DNA from: Haloprofundus salinisoli
GTDB lineage: Archaea; Halobacteriota; Halobacteria; Halobacteriales; Haloferacaceae
DNA: 64,000 nt
Direction of reading: 5' to 3'
Assembly: GCF_020097815.1 (NCBI RefSeq)
Contig: NZ_CP083663.1
Location: 1,674,001-1,738,000 of the forward strand
Below the pieces are notes generated by a model. It ran no database searches. It was not told where the DNA came from and saw only the letters and a list, made by a program, of their open reading frames with translations. Made by a program: the position numbers and the translations under genes. Below are positions 17,365 through 26,164 of the stretch, piece after piece. Numbering within the stretch: the first letter of the stretch is position 1; every line of letters starts with the position of its first letter.

Positions 17365-18660
17365 ATGTACGACCGCCTCAAGGGATTTCGTGACTTCTAC
17401 CCCGACGAGATGGCTCCCCGCCGGGAGGTCATCGACACGATGGAAGACGCCGCGAAGCGCTACGGCTTCCGCGAAATCGGCACGCCCGCGCTCGAACGGA
17501 CGCAGATGTACGTCGACAAATCCGGCGAGGAGATCGTCGACGAGCTGTACGCGTTCACCGACAAGGGCGGCCGCGAGGTCGCGCTGACGCCCGAACTGAC
17601 GCCGACGGTCGCGCGGATGGTCGTCGCCAAGCAGCAGGCGCTGTCGAAACCCATCAAGTGGGTCTCGACGCGTCCGTTCTGGCGCTACGAGCAGGTCCAA
17701 CAGGGCCGTTTTCGGGAATTTTACCAGACGAACGTCGACATCTTCGGCTCCGCGGAACCCGAGGCCGACGCCGAGATTCTCGCGTTCGCCGCCGACGCGC
17801 TGACCGACCTCGGTCTGACGGCCGACGACTTCGAGTTCCGCGTCTCCCACCGCGACATCCTCGGTGGCCTCCTCACGGCGCTCCGCCCCGACGTCGACAC
17901 GCACGCCGCCATCCGCGCCGTCGACAAGCGTGCGAAAGTCGACGAGACCGAGTATCTCGGCCTGCTCACCGACGCCGGGCTCTCGTGGGACGACGCCGAG
18001 CAGTTCGACGCCCTCGTGACGGGCGGTGACCTCGACGAAATCGCCGAGTTCGGCGGCGACGACGTGGAAGCGGCCGTCGACAACCTCCGCGAGGTTCTCG
18101 CCGCCGCCGAGGATTTCGGCGCGCGCGAGTACTGCACCGTCTCGCTGACGACCGCCCGAGGCCTCGACTACTACACCGGCGTCGTCTTCGAGTGCTTCGA
18201 CTCGACCGGCGAGGTCGGCCGCTCGGTGTTCGGCGGCGGCCGCTACGACGACCTCATCGAGAGCTTCGGCGGCCAGCCCACTCCGGCGGTCGGCGTCGCC
18301 CCCGGCCACGCGCCGCTGAACCTCCTACTCCAGCGCGCGGGCGTCTGGCCCGAGGACGCGGCCTCGACGGAGTACTACGTGCTCTCGGTCGGCGACACCC
18401 GATCCGTCGCCAGCCGCGTCGCCCGCGATCTCCGCGCGGCGGGTAACACCGTCGAGACCGACGTCTCCGGTCGGAGTTTCGGCGCGCAGATGGGCTACGC
18501 CGACAGCATCGGCGCGTCGACGGTCGTCATCGTCGGCGAACAGGACCTCGAAAACGACGAAGTGACGGTCAAGGATATGGAGAGCGGCGAGCAGACGACC
18601 GCACCGGTCGACGAGTTCCCCGGCGACCGCGACGCGCCGACGTACGACGACTACGTCTGA
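17365..18660 (+). CDS. hisS: Histidine--tRNA ligase
   Basis: A 431-residue class II synthetase. Motif 1 ('GTPALERTQMYVDKSGEE'), motif 2 ('STRPFWRYEQVQQGRFREFYQTNVD') and the HisA box 'RGLDYYTGVVFEC' with 'FGGGRYDDLI' are all present, and the C-terminal anticodon-binding domain occupies about 335-431. It charges tRNA-His. The gene is followed by two membrane proteins, UspA and truA on the same strand; hisS and truA lying close together fits a tRNA-function neighbourhood. Confidence 0.97.
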   Translation: MYDRLKGFRDFYPDEMAPRREVIDTMEDAAKRYGFREIGTPALERTQMYVDKSGEEIVDELYAFTDKGGREVALTPELTPTVARMVVAKQQALSKPIKWVSTRPFWRYEQVQQGRFREFYQTNVDIFGSAEPEADAEILAFAADALTDLGLTADDFEFRVSHRDILGGLLTALRPDVDTHAAIRAVDKRAKVDETEYLGLLTDAGLSWDDAEQFDALVTGGDLDEIAEFGGDDVEAAVDNLREVLAAAEDFGAREYCTVSLTTARGLDYYTGVVFECFDSTGEVGRSVFGGGRYDDLIESFGGQPTPAVGVAPGHAPLNLLLQRAGVWPEDAASTEYYVLSVGDTRSVASRVARDLRAAGNTVETDVSGRSFGAQMGYADSIGASTVVIVGEQDLENDEVTVKDMESGEQTTAPVDEFPGDRDAPTYDDYV

Positions 18661-18725
18661 GGCGGGCAGTCTCCCGAAGCGTCCCGATTCGGAACTCGGT
18701 CGACGACCGAAGCTATCTTCTGCGG

Positions 18726-18733
18726 AATTATTA
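18726..18733 (+). promoter_or_regulatory. TATA box before CopD-like gene
   Basis: An AATTATTATA stretch lies about 27-34 nt before the ATG at 18760, consistent with a leaderless transcript. Confidence 0.5.
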
Positions 18734-18759
18734 TACCACGATGACACGTATCGCCGCCG

Positions 18760-19224
18760 ATGGTCCTCTCGCATCCGACCGCCCTCCTCGTCCGCCTGCT
18801 CCACGTCGCCGGTGTCGGCGTCGCCGTCGGCGGTGCCGTTTTGACGTGGGCGGCGAGTCGCCGAGCGGTCTCGGACGGTCGCATCGAGTCGGCGCGCACC
18901 GCCCTCGCCGTCGCGGAGACGTACGAGTGGCTCTTCTGGGGCGCGCTCGGTGCCGTCGTCGCCGGCGGCGTCGGGAACCTCGGGGCGCTCGGACTCGCCG
19001 TCTCCGGCGTCGAGACGGCGTGGGGAACGACGCTCGCGCTCAAGCTGGGGCTTCTCGCGGCGTTTCTCGCCGGGTCGGCGGCTCGGACGCTGTCGGTCTC
19101 GTTCGCGGCGACGCGCTCTGACGTCGACGCGGCCGCGACGAACCGTCTGCGGGTCGCGTACGCCCTCACGAGCGTCGTCCTGCTCGCGCTCGTCGGGTTC
19201 GGGGAGGTGCTGGCGCATGGCTGA
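18760..19224 (+). CDS. CopD-like small membrane protein
   Basis: The 154-residue protein has four transmembrane segments. The first contains 'ALLVRLLHVAGVGVAVGGAVLTW', resembling the start of CopD-type copper-resistance membrane domains in which a His in the first helix is conserved. The last helix 'YALTSVVLLALVGFGEVLAHG' ends with the protein. Copper transport is possible but not demonstrated; the similarity is to the fold pattern only. The stop overlaps the next gene by 8 nt, so the two are probably a unit. Confidence 0.65.
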   Translation: MVLSHPTALLVRLLHVAGVGVAVGGAVLTWAASRRAVSDGRIESARTALAVAETYEWLFWGALGAVVAGGVGNLGALGLAVSGVETAWGTTLALKLGLLAAFLAGSAARTLSVSFAATRSDVDAAATNRLRVAYALTSVVLLALVGFGEVLAHG

Positions 19225-19747
19225 ACCGTCCGCGGACGACCGCGGCAGAGCGCCGAACGCCGGCCGGAACTCGGACGAACGGGGTAAAGAAGCTCGTCCG
19301 GTACCGGCGCTGGCCGTCTGGGGTCTCGCGACGTTTCACGTCACCGCGCTGGTCGTCGCCCTCGTCGTCGCGCTCCATCTGGGAGGGTCGCTTCGAGACC
19401 TCCTGTCGGGGTTGAACACCGCGGTCGGACTCGGCGTCTTCGCGTACCTCTGGGCGCTCACGTGGTGGACCAACCGCCGCGCGCTCGCCGACGGGTTCGA
19501 CACCCGCACGGCGGCGACGCGAGCGACGCTCTGGGGTGGTGCCACCGGCGTCTGCTTCCTCCTCGCTCCGCTCGTCCTCTTCTCGGTTCTGCTCGTCGCG
19601 CAGGGCGCGTCGGTGCTCGCGGTGCTCGCCATCGGCCTGCTGGCGGCGCTCGTCTCGGCCGTCGTCGGTGCGGCCGTCGGCGGCGCGTTCGGCCTCGTCG
19701 ACGTGGCGCTGTTCCGCGCGGTCGATGTCCTCCGGAGAGCGTCGTAG
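19217..19747 (+). CDS. Haloarchaeal membrane protein of unknown function
   Basis: A 176-residue protein with an acidic and basic mixed N-terminal tail (about 35 residues) and four hydrophobic segments starting 'ALAVWGLATFHVTALVVALVVA'. The last two helices are Gly/Ala/Val rich ('VSAVVGAAVGGAFGLVDVALF'). I do not recognise the family. The ATG at 19217 overlaps the upstream CopD-like gene by 8 nt, indicating translational coupling and a shared role in the membrane. The open frame extends upstream to 18950 but that part is out-of-frame shadow of the neighbour. Confidence 0.75.
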   Translation: MAEPSADDRGRAPNAGRNSDERGKEARPVPALAVWGLATFHVTALVVALVVALHLGGSLRDLLSGLNTAVGLGVFAYLWALTWWTNRRALADGFDTRTAATRATLWGGATGVCFLLAPLVLFSVLLVAQGASVLAVLAIGLLAALVSAVVGAAVGGAFGLVDVALFRAVDVLRRAS

Positions 19748-19819
19748 CGACCGTCGATCCGACTTCGACCGGCCAACACACACGTATCTCCGTGTCGTAG
19801 CCTCGCACGGTGACACTCG

Positions 19820-20278
19820 ATGTACGACACTATCCTCGTCGCCACCGACGGTAGCGACCCGTCGGAGGCAGCGGTCGACCGCGCGCTCGACCTCGCAAAC
19901 CAGTACGACGCGACGCTCCACGCGCTCTCGGTCGTCGACACGAGAGTGTACGCCGACGTCGACATCCGCTCGGAACCCGTCTTCGACCTGCTCGAAGCAC
20001 AAGCACAGGAGACCGTCGACGCCGTCGCGGAGGCAGGTACGACCGCGAACGTCTCCGTCGTGACGGCCGTCGGACACGGTTCGCCGGCCAGCGCGATCGT
20101 CGACTACGCGTCCGACCACGACGTCGATGTCGTGGTCGTCGGCACGCACGGCCGCCGCGGCATCAGGCGCGTGCTGCTCGGGAGCGTCGCCGAGCGCGTC
20201 GTCAGGAACTGCCCCGTTCCGGTGTTGACCGTCCGCGGCGGCGAGCACGAGAGCGACGACACGAGCCACCCTCGTTAA
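19820..20278 (+). CDS. Universal stress protein (UspA family)
   Basis: A 152-residue single-domain UspA protein starting 'MYDTILVATDGSDPSEAAV'. The C-terminal nucleotide-binding motif 'GTHGRRGIRRVLLGSVAERV' follows the G-2x-G-9x-G-S pattern of ATP-binding members. Haloarchaea carry many paralogues; this window has three (also at 51075 and 61811). The specific stress or partner is not evident from the neighbours. Confidence 0.93.
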   Translation: MYDTILVATDGSDPSEAAVDRALDLANQYDATLHALSVVDTRVYADVDIRSEPVFDLLEAQAQETVDAVAEAGTTANVSVVTAVGHGSPASAIVDYASDHDVDVVVVGTHGRRGIRRVLLGSVAERVVRNCPVPVLTVRGGEHESDDTSHPR

Positions 20279-20303
20279 AGTTCTCTCGTCCGAACCGTCG
20301 GTC

Positions 20304-21149
20304 ATGCGTGCGTTCCGCGTCGCCTACGACGGCCGCCCCTACTACGGTTTCCAGCGCCAACCCGACGTGCCGACGGTCGAGGGCGCGCTGTTCGACGCGC
20401 TGGCGAAACTCGGCGTCTACGACGAGACGCGCCACCGGCCGTCCGGCTACGCCGCCGCGGGGCGCACCGACGCTGGCGTCTCGGCGGTCGCACAGACCGT
20501 CGCCTTCGACTGCCCCGACTGGTGCACGCCGCGAGCGGTCAACAGCGAACTGCCGGGGACGGTCCGCGCGTGGGCCGCGGCGGACGTTTCCGATGGCTTT
20601 CACGCGACTCACGACGCCGATCGCCGCGAGTACACCTATCATCTCTACGCGCCGAAATCAGACGGAGACGGCTATCGCACACCCGAGCCGTACGCTGCCG
20701 TCGACGACGCTCGGGCACGAGCGGCGCTCGACGCGCTCTGCGGCGACCACGACTTTCGGAACCTCACGCCCGACGACCGGAACACGGTTCGGGAGTTGTC
20801 TGGGTCGCTGCGGCGCGACGGCGAGTTTCTCGTCTTCACCATCTCCGCGCCGGGGTTCGCCCGCGAACTCGTCCGCCGCGTCGTCTCGCTCGTCCGCATC
20901 GTCGGCTCCGGGGCTCCGATGGCGAGAATCGACCGGGCGTTCGCCGCCGACTCTTTGGAGGGGCGCGAAGGTGTTCCGCCCGCGCCCGCCGCGGGGTTGG
21001 TCCTCACCGGCGTCGACTATCCGGGCGTCGCGTTCGAGCGCGACGAAGCCGCGATAGAGACGGTGCACGAGGTGTTCGGCGCGTCGCGCGTGGCGGGCGC
21101 GGTCAGAGCGCGGGTCTGCGAGACGGTGCTCGACGGGACGGGAGCGTAA
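20304..21149 (+). CDS. truA: tRNA pseudouridine(38-40) synthase TruA
   Basis: The 281-residue enzyme isomerises uridines 38-40 in the tRNA anticodon stem. The catalytic motif AGRTDAGV is present with Asp56, along with 'YDGRPYYGFQRQ' at the start, 'REYTYHLY' near 110 and 'GFARELVRRVV' near 190. Length is typical for archaea. It starts 25 nt after the UspA gene. Its stop codon abuts the stop of the M28 peptidase gene on the other strand with no spacer. Confidence 0.95.
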   Translation: MRAFRVAYDGRPYYGFQRQPDVPTVEGALFDALAKLGVYDETRHRPSGYAAAGRTDAGVSAVAQTVAFDCPDWCTPRAVNSELPGTVRAWAAADVSDGFHATHDADRREYTYHLYAPKSDGDGYRTPEPYAAVDDARARAALDALCGDHDFRNLTPDDRNTVRELSGSLRRDGEFLVFTISAPGFARELVRRVVSLVRIVGSGAPMARIDRAFAADSLEGREGVPPAPAAGLVLTGVDYPGVAFERDEAAIETVHEVFGASRVAGAVRARVCETVLDGTGA

Positions 21150-22532
21150 CTACTCCCAGCCGTCGGGCCACAGTCCGGCCGCGCGCATCCCGACCTCGAA
21201 GTCGTTCTCGCGGAACGTCGCGGCGAGGTCGTCGAGGTCGAGCCGCGGGGCGTCCGCCGTCGCCAGGTCCCCGACGAGCAGCGCGGTCAGGATGGCGTGC
21301 TCGCGGATGTTTCGGTCGTCGACCTTGTCGCGGGTGTCGGCGTGGGTGTGGCCCCACCCGCGGCCGCGCTCGCCGCTGTCGCTGTGGAGCTGGAACGCCG
21401 GGACGCCCTCGCGGACGAACGGCCAGTGGTCGCTGAACGGGTGCGGGTCGCCGTTCACGTCTACGGGCTGGCGCGTCGTCTCGTCGATGCGCTCGGCGGC
21501 GGCGCTCATCGCGTCGGAGTTGTGCGTCAGCGCGACGAGGTTTCGGAACCGCCCCGCGCCGTCGACGTTGACGACGGCTTTTATCTCGCTCAGGTCGGTC
21601 GTCTCGGCGACGCGCTCGGCTCCTAAGAGTCCGATCTCCTCGCAGCCGACGCCGGCGACGCGGACGCCGACGTCGAGGTCCGCCTGCGCGAGGATGCGCG
21701 CGGCGGTGACGACGGTGGCGATGCCGCAACCGTTGTCGAGCGCACCTTCGGAGATGTCGTGAGCGTCGTAGTGAGCGAGGAGAAGCAGTTCCTCGTCCGT
21801 TTTCGGTCCAATGTGACCGACGACGTTCTGGCTCTCTCCGGGGGTCGTCTCGGCTTCGACGCCGACGCGGACCCGACCCGTCTCGCCGCTACTGTTCGCG
21901 GCGTACTCTTTCAGCCACTCGCCCGTCTCTTTGCTCACGCCGACGGCCGGCACCGACCCCTCGTCGCCGAAAGTGAGAGAGCCCGTGGGCGGCAGCTGCC
22001 CCTCGATGTGGTTGACGAAGACGAACGCCTCCGCGCCCGCCTCGACCGCACAGCCGTACTTCTCCATCCGGTGGATGAAGCGTCCGGAGGGCGTCGTGGT
22101 GCTCGCCACGACGATTTTCCCGTCGACGTCTTCGGCGTCGATCTCGTCGGGCGTCCCGTAACCCACGTCGACGAGTTCGGCTTCGACGTCACCCGACGGG
22201 GAGTACGGGAGCGCGATGGCGTCGAACGGCCGCTCGACGGGCGCGGTGAGCTCGAACTCCGTCCACCCGCGGGTCCACTGGCTCATCTCGAACGCGTCGA
22301 GTTCGACGTCGTCGACGCCGGCGTCCTCGAACGCGTCGGCGACGAGGTCCGCCGCCCGGCGCTCGCCCGCGCTGCCGCCCATCCGGTCGCCGAGCGCGGT
22401 GAGGTCGGTGATGAAGTTCCACGGCCGGTCGTCGGTCCACGTGCGGCCTATCGCGGCGGCGAACGCGTCTGTCGTGTCTGCGGCGTCGCCCGCATCTGCC
22501 GCGTCGCCCGGTGTCGTCTCCTGTTCGGACAT
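21150..22532 (-). CDS. M28 family zinc aminopeptidase-like protein
   Basis: The 460-residue protein has a PA-domain-like insert (about 110-200) and an M28 peptidase core with the zinc ligands visible in order: 'HYDAHD', 'GALDNGCGIA', 'CEEIGLLG', 'NVDGAG' and 'GWGHTHADTRD'. Such enzymes release N-terminal amino acids using two zinc ions. No signal peptide is seen, suggesting a cytoplasmic enzyme. The ATG at 22532 is chosen; the upstream extension lacks conserved residues. It is divergent from pepF, so two peptidase genes share one intergenic region. Confidence 0.9.
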   Translation of the reverse strand: MSEQETTPGDAADAGDAADTTDAFAAAIGRTWTDDRPWNFITDLTALGDRMGGSAGERRAADLVADAFEDAGVDDVELDAFEMSQWTRGWTEFELTAPVERPFDAIALPYSPSGDVEAELVDVGYGTPDEIDAEDVDGKIVVASTTTPSGRFIHRMEKYGCAVEAGAEAFVFVNHIEGQLPPTGSLTFGDEGSVPAVGVSKETGEWLKEYAANSSGETGRVRVGVEAETTPGESQNVVGHIGPKTDEELLLLAHYDAHDISEGALDNGCGIATVVTAARILAQADLDVGVRVAGVGCEEIGLLGAERVAETTDLSEIKAVVNVDGAGRFRNLVALTHNSDAMSAAAERIDETTRQPVDVNGDPHPFSDHWPFVREGVPAFQLHSDSGERGRGWGHTHADTRDKVDDRNIREHAILTALLVGDLATADAPRLDLDDLAATFRENDFEVGMRAAGLWPDGWE

Positions 22533-22710
22533 GACCCGCCGTTGGGTACACCGTGGCATAGATGCTCGGTTCGCGGAAGTCGCTGTCGTCGCCTCGGTTC
22601 CGACGCTCGTCTCCGCCCCGCACACCGTTTCTGTCTCCGAGCACTCGTCGGCAACAGTTGCCTTGTTCGGACTTGGTAAGGTTTACCCTCGCACCGGCCA
22701 ACGTCCGACC

Positions 22711-24510
22711 ATGAGTTCGGTTCCCGAACGCGGCGACATCGAGGAGGAGTACAAGTGGGACCTGGAGAGCATCTACGCCTCCGACGACGACTGGGACGAA
22801 GCGTACGAGGACGTCGAGTCGCGCATCGACGACATCGCGGCCTACGAGGGTCGGGTAACCGAGGACGCCGAGACGCTGTACGAACTGCTCGGACTGCTGG
22901 AATCGGTGATGCGCGACGTCTCGAAGGTCACCTCCTACGCGAGCCTCCGCGCCAGCGAGGACACCCGGAATCAGGAGTACCAGGCGCTGTCGGCGCGCGC
23001 GCAGTCGCTGGCGGCGGACGCCCAGAGCGCCTCCAGTTTCGTCGAACCCGAACTGCAGGAACTCGACGAGGACGACGTGCAGGCGTTCGTCGAGCAGAAG
23101 CCGGCGCTGTCTGAGTACGAACAGTACTTCGACGACGTGCTCCGGGCGAAACCCCACACGCGCTCGAAAGAGGTCGAAGCACTGCTCGCGGACCTCTCTG
23201 AGGTGATGGGCGCGCCGAGCGACTTCTACTCGATGCTCGCCAACGCCGACCTGACGTTCCCGACGGTCGAAGACCCCGACGGCGACGAGATAGAGATCTC
23301 GCAGGGGAACTTCACGAAGCTCCAGAAGCACCCGAACCGCGAGTTCCGCAAGGAGGTCCATGAGCGGTTCTACGACGAGTGGGAGGACGTCCGAAACTCG
23401 GTCGGCAGCTCGCTGAAAAACAGCGTCAAAGCCGACGTGAAACTCGCGGAGGCGCGCAACTACGACACCGCCCGCGAGGCGGCGCTCGACGGCCCGAACG
23501 TCCCCGTCGAGGTGTACGACAACCTCCTGAGCACCGTCCGCGACAACCTCGACAAACTCCACCGCCACGCCGACCTGAAGCGGCAGGCGCTCGACGTCGA
23601 CGACCTCCAGATGTGGGACCTCTACATGTCGCTGACGGGCGAGGAGGGCCCCGAAATCAGCTACGAGCAGGCCAAAGAGTACGTCGTCGAGGCCGTCGCG
23701 CCGCTCGGCGAGGAGTACCAACAGCGGATGGCCGAAGGCCTCGAAGATCGGTGGGTCGACGTGTACGAGAACCGCGGCAAGCGCGCCGGAGCGTACTCGG
23801 CGGGCACCTACGACACCCAGCCGTTCATCATGATGAACTACCAGGACGACATCACCTCGATGTTCACTCTCGCTCATGAACTCGGCCACTCGATGCACTC
23901 GGAGCTGGCGAAGGACGAACAGCCGTGGCAGTACGCCGACTACGAGATCTTCGTCGCCGAGGTGGCGAGCACGGTCAACGAGACGCTTCTGACCCACTAC
24001 CTGCTCGAAAACGCCGAAGACGACGAACTCCGCCGCCACGTTCTCGACGAGTATCTCGAACGGTTCCGCTCGACGCTGTACCGCCAGACGATGTTCGCGG
24101 ACTTCGAACTGCAGATTCACGAGGCGGTCGAAGCGGGCGAACCGCTCACCCCCGACGTGTTCGACCAGCTCTATGGCAATCTGAAATCCGAGTTCTACGA
24201 ACCCGCCGAGGTCGACGACCGCATCGCCCGCGAGTGGATGCGCATCCCGCACTTCTACTACAATTACTACGTTTACCAGTACAGCACGGGCATCAGCGCC
24301 GCCGTCGCCGTCGTCGAGCGCATTCTCGACGAGGGTGAGGACGCCGCCGCCGACTACCGCAAGGCGCTCGCGATGGGCGGCAGCGCGTACCCGATGGAAG
24401 TGCTGGAGACGGCGGGCGTCGACATGACCTCTCCCGAGCCTATCGAGGACGCTCTCGGCGTCTACGGCGACTACCTCGACCGCGTCGCCGAGTTGCTCGA
24501 TCTGGACTGA
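22711..24510 (+). CDS. pepF: Oligoendopeptidase F (M3 family)
   Basis: The 599-residue metallopeptidase cleaves oligopeptides in the cytoplasm. HELGH at 389-393 holds the zinc and catalytic Glu, with the third ligand in the segment 'FVAEVASTVNE' about 25 residues on. The N-terminal helical lid begins 'YKWDLESIYASDDDW', the usual PepF opening. Length matches the family. A GGTTTACCC element about 28 nt upstream of the ATG suggests a leaderless transcript. The frame is open further upstream but antisense to the M28 gene. Confidence 0.96.
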   Translation: MSSVPERGDIEEEYKWDLESIYASDDDWDEAYEDVESRIDDIAAYEGRVTEDAETLYELLGLLESVMRDVSKVTSYASLRASEDTRNQEYQALSARAQSLAADAQSASSFVEPELQELDEDDVQAFVEQKPALSEYEQYFDDVLRAKPHTRSKEVEALLADLSEVMGAPSDFYSMLANADLTFPTVEDPDGDEIEISQGNFTKLQKHPNREFRKEVHERFYDEWEDVRNSVGSSLKNSVKADVKLAEARNYDTAREAALDGPNVPVEVYDNLLSTVRDNLDKLHRHADLKRQALDVDDLQMWDLYMSLTGEEGPEISYEQAKEYVVEAVAPLGEEYQQRMAEGLEDRWVDVYENRGKRAGAYSAGTYDTQPFIMMNYQDDITSMFTLAHELGHSMHSELAKDEQPWQYADYEIFVAEVASTVNETLLTHYLLENAEDDELRRHVLDEYLERFRSTLYRQTMFADFELQIHEAVEAGEPLTPDVFDQLYGNLKSEFYEPAEVDDRIAREWMRIPHFYYNYYVYQYSTGISAAVAVVERILDEGEDAAADYRKALAMGGSAYPMEVLETAGVDMTSPEPIEDALGVYGDYLDRVAELLDLD

Positions 24511-24542
24511 ATCCGGCTTCGAAACCAGTCATCTCGAAACTA

Positions 24543-24549
24543 TTTTTAT
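24543..24549 (+). promoter_or_regulatory. TATA box before the Tat/PGF-CTERM gene
   Basis: TTTTTAT lies 22-28 nt before the ATG at 24571, the leaderless spacing. Confidence 0.55.
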
Positions 24550-24570
24550 CAGGTTGCCACATCGTGAGCC

Positions 24571-25893
24571 ATGGTCCCTCCAACGAGACGAACGTTTCTT
24601 CGCAGTCTCGCAGGTGGTTCCGCGGCGTTCGGTCTCTCGGCGTCGACGGGGGCTACATCTGCGACCACCGGAGATTCGGATCCCGTCGACGAATCGACGA
24701 CCGACGAGCCACCGGATCCGAACACTGGCCGTCTGTATGACGTGCTACCGTTCGGCGAAGGCTATCTTGCGGTAGGGACCAGTAGTGAGTCGTACAGGGC
24801 ACCGACGCTGTCTACCTTCGTCACACTCGATGCCTCCGGCGAGTACCGAGCGTGGGCGACGAACGCCGACCTCCGGTCGGCGATGGGTGCTGTCGTCCTG
24901 TCCGACGGCGACCTCGCCGTCGTCGGTGGGCGAAACACCGACTCTCGGCACGGTTCGCCCACGGCGGTCGCCCGCCTCTCTCCCTCGTTCGAGACGCGCT
25001 GGGTGACGACGTTCGACCGCGAAGCACACGGTCAGCCGGCGAAGATTCTGACACTCGACGATGGGACGCTCGCGGTCGCGTGGCAGTTCGTGTCGGCAGA
25101 GTTCAGTTACACCTACGCCGCAGGTATCGACCCCGAAACGGGGTACAGACGGTGGAAACACGACTTTGAGGACGGCCACTACCAGTTCAGAGGATTCACT
25201 TCGGACGGAAACCGCTGTCAGGTGTTCGGAAACGGGTGGCGAGCGCACATCAACCCGTCCGGCGAAACGGCGGGTCCACAGGAGGTTGACCACCCGGTCG
25301 GCGTCGGCGGTATCGTTCGTGACAACGACAAATTCATCATCCCATCGGCCGAGGAAGGATCCATCCACCTCACGCGGTACGACGACGAGTGGGTGAGCCA
25401 AGACCGACACCGGTTCGAGTTCGACACCGACTCGTTTCTCAGTCCGACCGCATTGAAACCGCGTCAAACTGGTGGGTTTGCGCTCGGTGTTGAAGGTCGA
25501 ACCCACTCGTGGCTGGTACTCACCGACTCGCTGAGCGAGGAGTCTCATCGTGAAGTCTACGAGAACAGCTCTATTCTCGGCGTGGCACCGACCGAAAACG
25601 GGGCGGTTGTCGTCGGCCAGCGCCACCGAGCGCCGTGGTTCGGCCAGTACGACGAAACCGAATCTACATCCACTCCGGCGGCGACTGCTACCTCGACAGC
25701 GACATCGTCTGAACCCCTGCAGACACCGACGGAGTCTCCGAATCTGGATACGACGCAGGCTACGTTTACTACCTCCTCAACTGCTGACGGCACATCGTCA
25801 GCTTTCGCTCCCGGATTCGGCTTCGAAGATGTTACGGCACTCACGCTAACTGGCCTCGGTGCACTCTGGTACCGTAACCGCGACGCCGACTAG
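24571..25893 (+). CDS. Exported Tat-substrate beta-propeller-like protein with PGF-CTERM tail
   Basis: The 440-residue protein starts with a twin-arginine signal (RRTFLRSLAGG, residues 6-16, then a hydrophobic stretch). Residues about 50-365 are repeats of the type 'GEGYLAVGTSS', 'DGDLAVVGGRN' and 'ENGAVVVGQRH', suggestive of a beta-propeller. A Thr/Ser/Pro-rich spacer (about 370-410) leads to PGF at 414-416, a hydrophobic helix and basic end, the PGF-CTERM signal processed by archaeosortase A. It is therefore folded before export and anchored outside the cell. The function is unknown. Codon third positions are less GC-biased than in neighbours, consistent with faster evolution or transfer. 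Confidence 0.85.
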   Translation: MVPPTRRTFLRSLAGGSAAFGLSASTGATSATTGDSDPVDESTTDEPPDPNTGRLYDVLPFGEGYLAVGTSSESYRAPTLSTFVTLDASGEYRAWATNADLRSAMGAVVLSDGDLAVVGGRNTDSRHGSPTAVARLSPSFETRWVTTFDREAHGQPAKILTLDDGTLAVAWQFVSAEFSYTYAAGIDPETGYRRWKHDFEDGHYQFRGFTSDGNRCQVFGNGWRAHINPSGETAGPQEVDHPVGVGGIVRDNDKFIIPSAEEGSIHLTRYDDEWVSQDRHRFEFDTDSFLSPTALKPRQTGGFALGVEGRTHSWLVLTDSLSEESHREVYENSSILGVAPTENGAVVVGQRHRAPWFGQYDETESTSTPAATATSTATSSEPLQTPTESPNLDTTQATFTTSSTADGTSSAFAPGFGFEDVTALTLTGLGALWYRNRDAD

Positions 25894-25982
25894 TTCGGTA
25901 CCGCCGAGACGACGTACTCTGACGGTATTACTTGCGAACACCTTATTCGTGTGGGTTGTTGGCATCTCTCACTTATACACCT

Positions 25983-26040
25983 CATAGCCAAAATAGGTGA
26001 TTAACAAATATTATCATTATCAATCATTACCTTTATTGCT
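25983..26040. promoter_or_regulatory. AT-rich control region of the glyoxylate operon
   Basis: The most AT-rich stretch of the window, containing AGGTGATT near 25996 and AATCATTACCT near 26022 as an imperfect inverted repeat around an ATTATCATTATC core, and a TTTATTG box near 26033, about 40 nt before the first mini-ORF. It looks like a promoter with a possible operator; a carbon-source regulator is an inference. Confidence 0.4.
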
Positions 26041-26074
26041 CACTTTCCAGTCCCTCCTGGTGCGGAGAATCACG

Positions 26075-26164
26075 ATGGCAGTACACGTACCCCCCACGAC
26101 CCGCACAGCGCCCGACTATCGACCCGACAGCCGACCGATTCAGCGACCGAGACCATCCATATGA
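26075..26164 (+). CDS. 29-residue leader ORF upstream of aceA
   Basis: A short frame starting ATG at 26075, 29 codons, rich in Pro, Arg and Thr, with a GCGGAG purine-rich stretch 5-10 nt before the start that could bind ribosomes. Its TGA overlaps the ATG of the following 90-codon frame by 4 nt (ATGA). There is no recognised family. The chain of overlaps is the main reason to think it is translated; it could equally be a regulatory leader peptide. Confidence 0.4.
   Translation: MAVHVPPTTRTAPDYRPDSRPIQRPRPSI

Noticed and set aside
22189-24252. 687-codon ORF opposite pepF
   Set aside because: Antisense shadow of a protein with intact HELGH; composition typical of reversed acidic codons.
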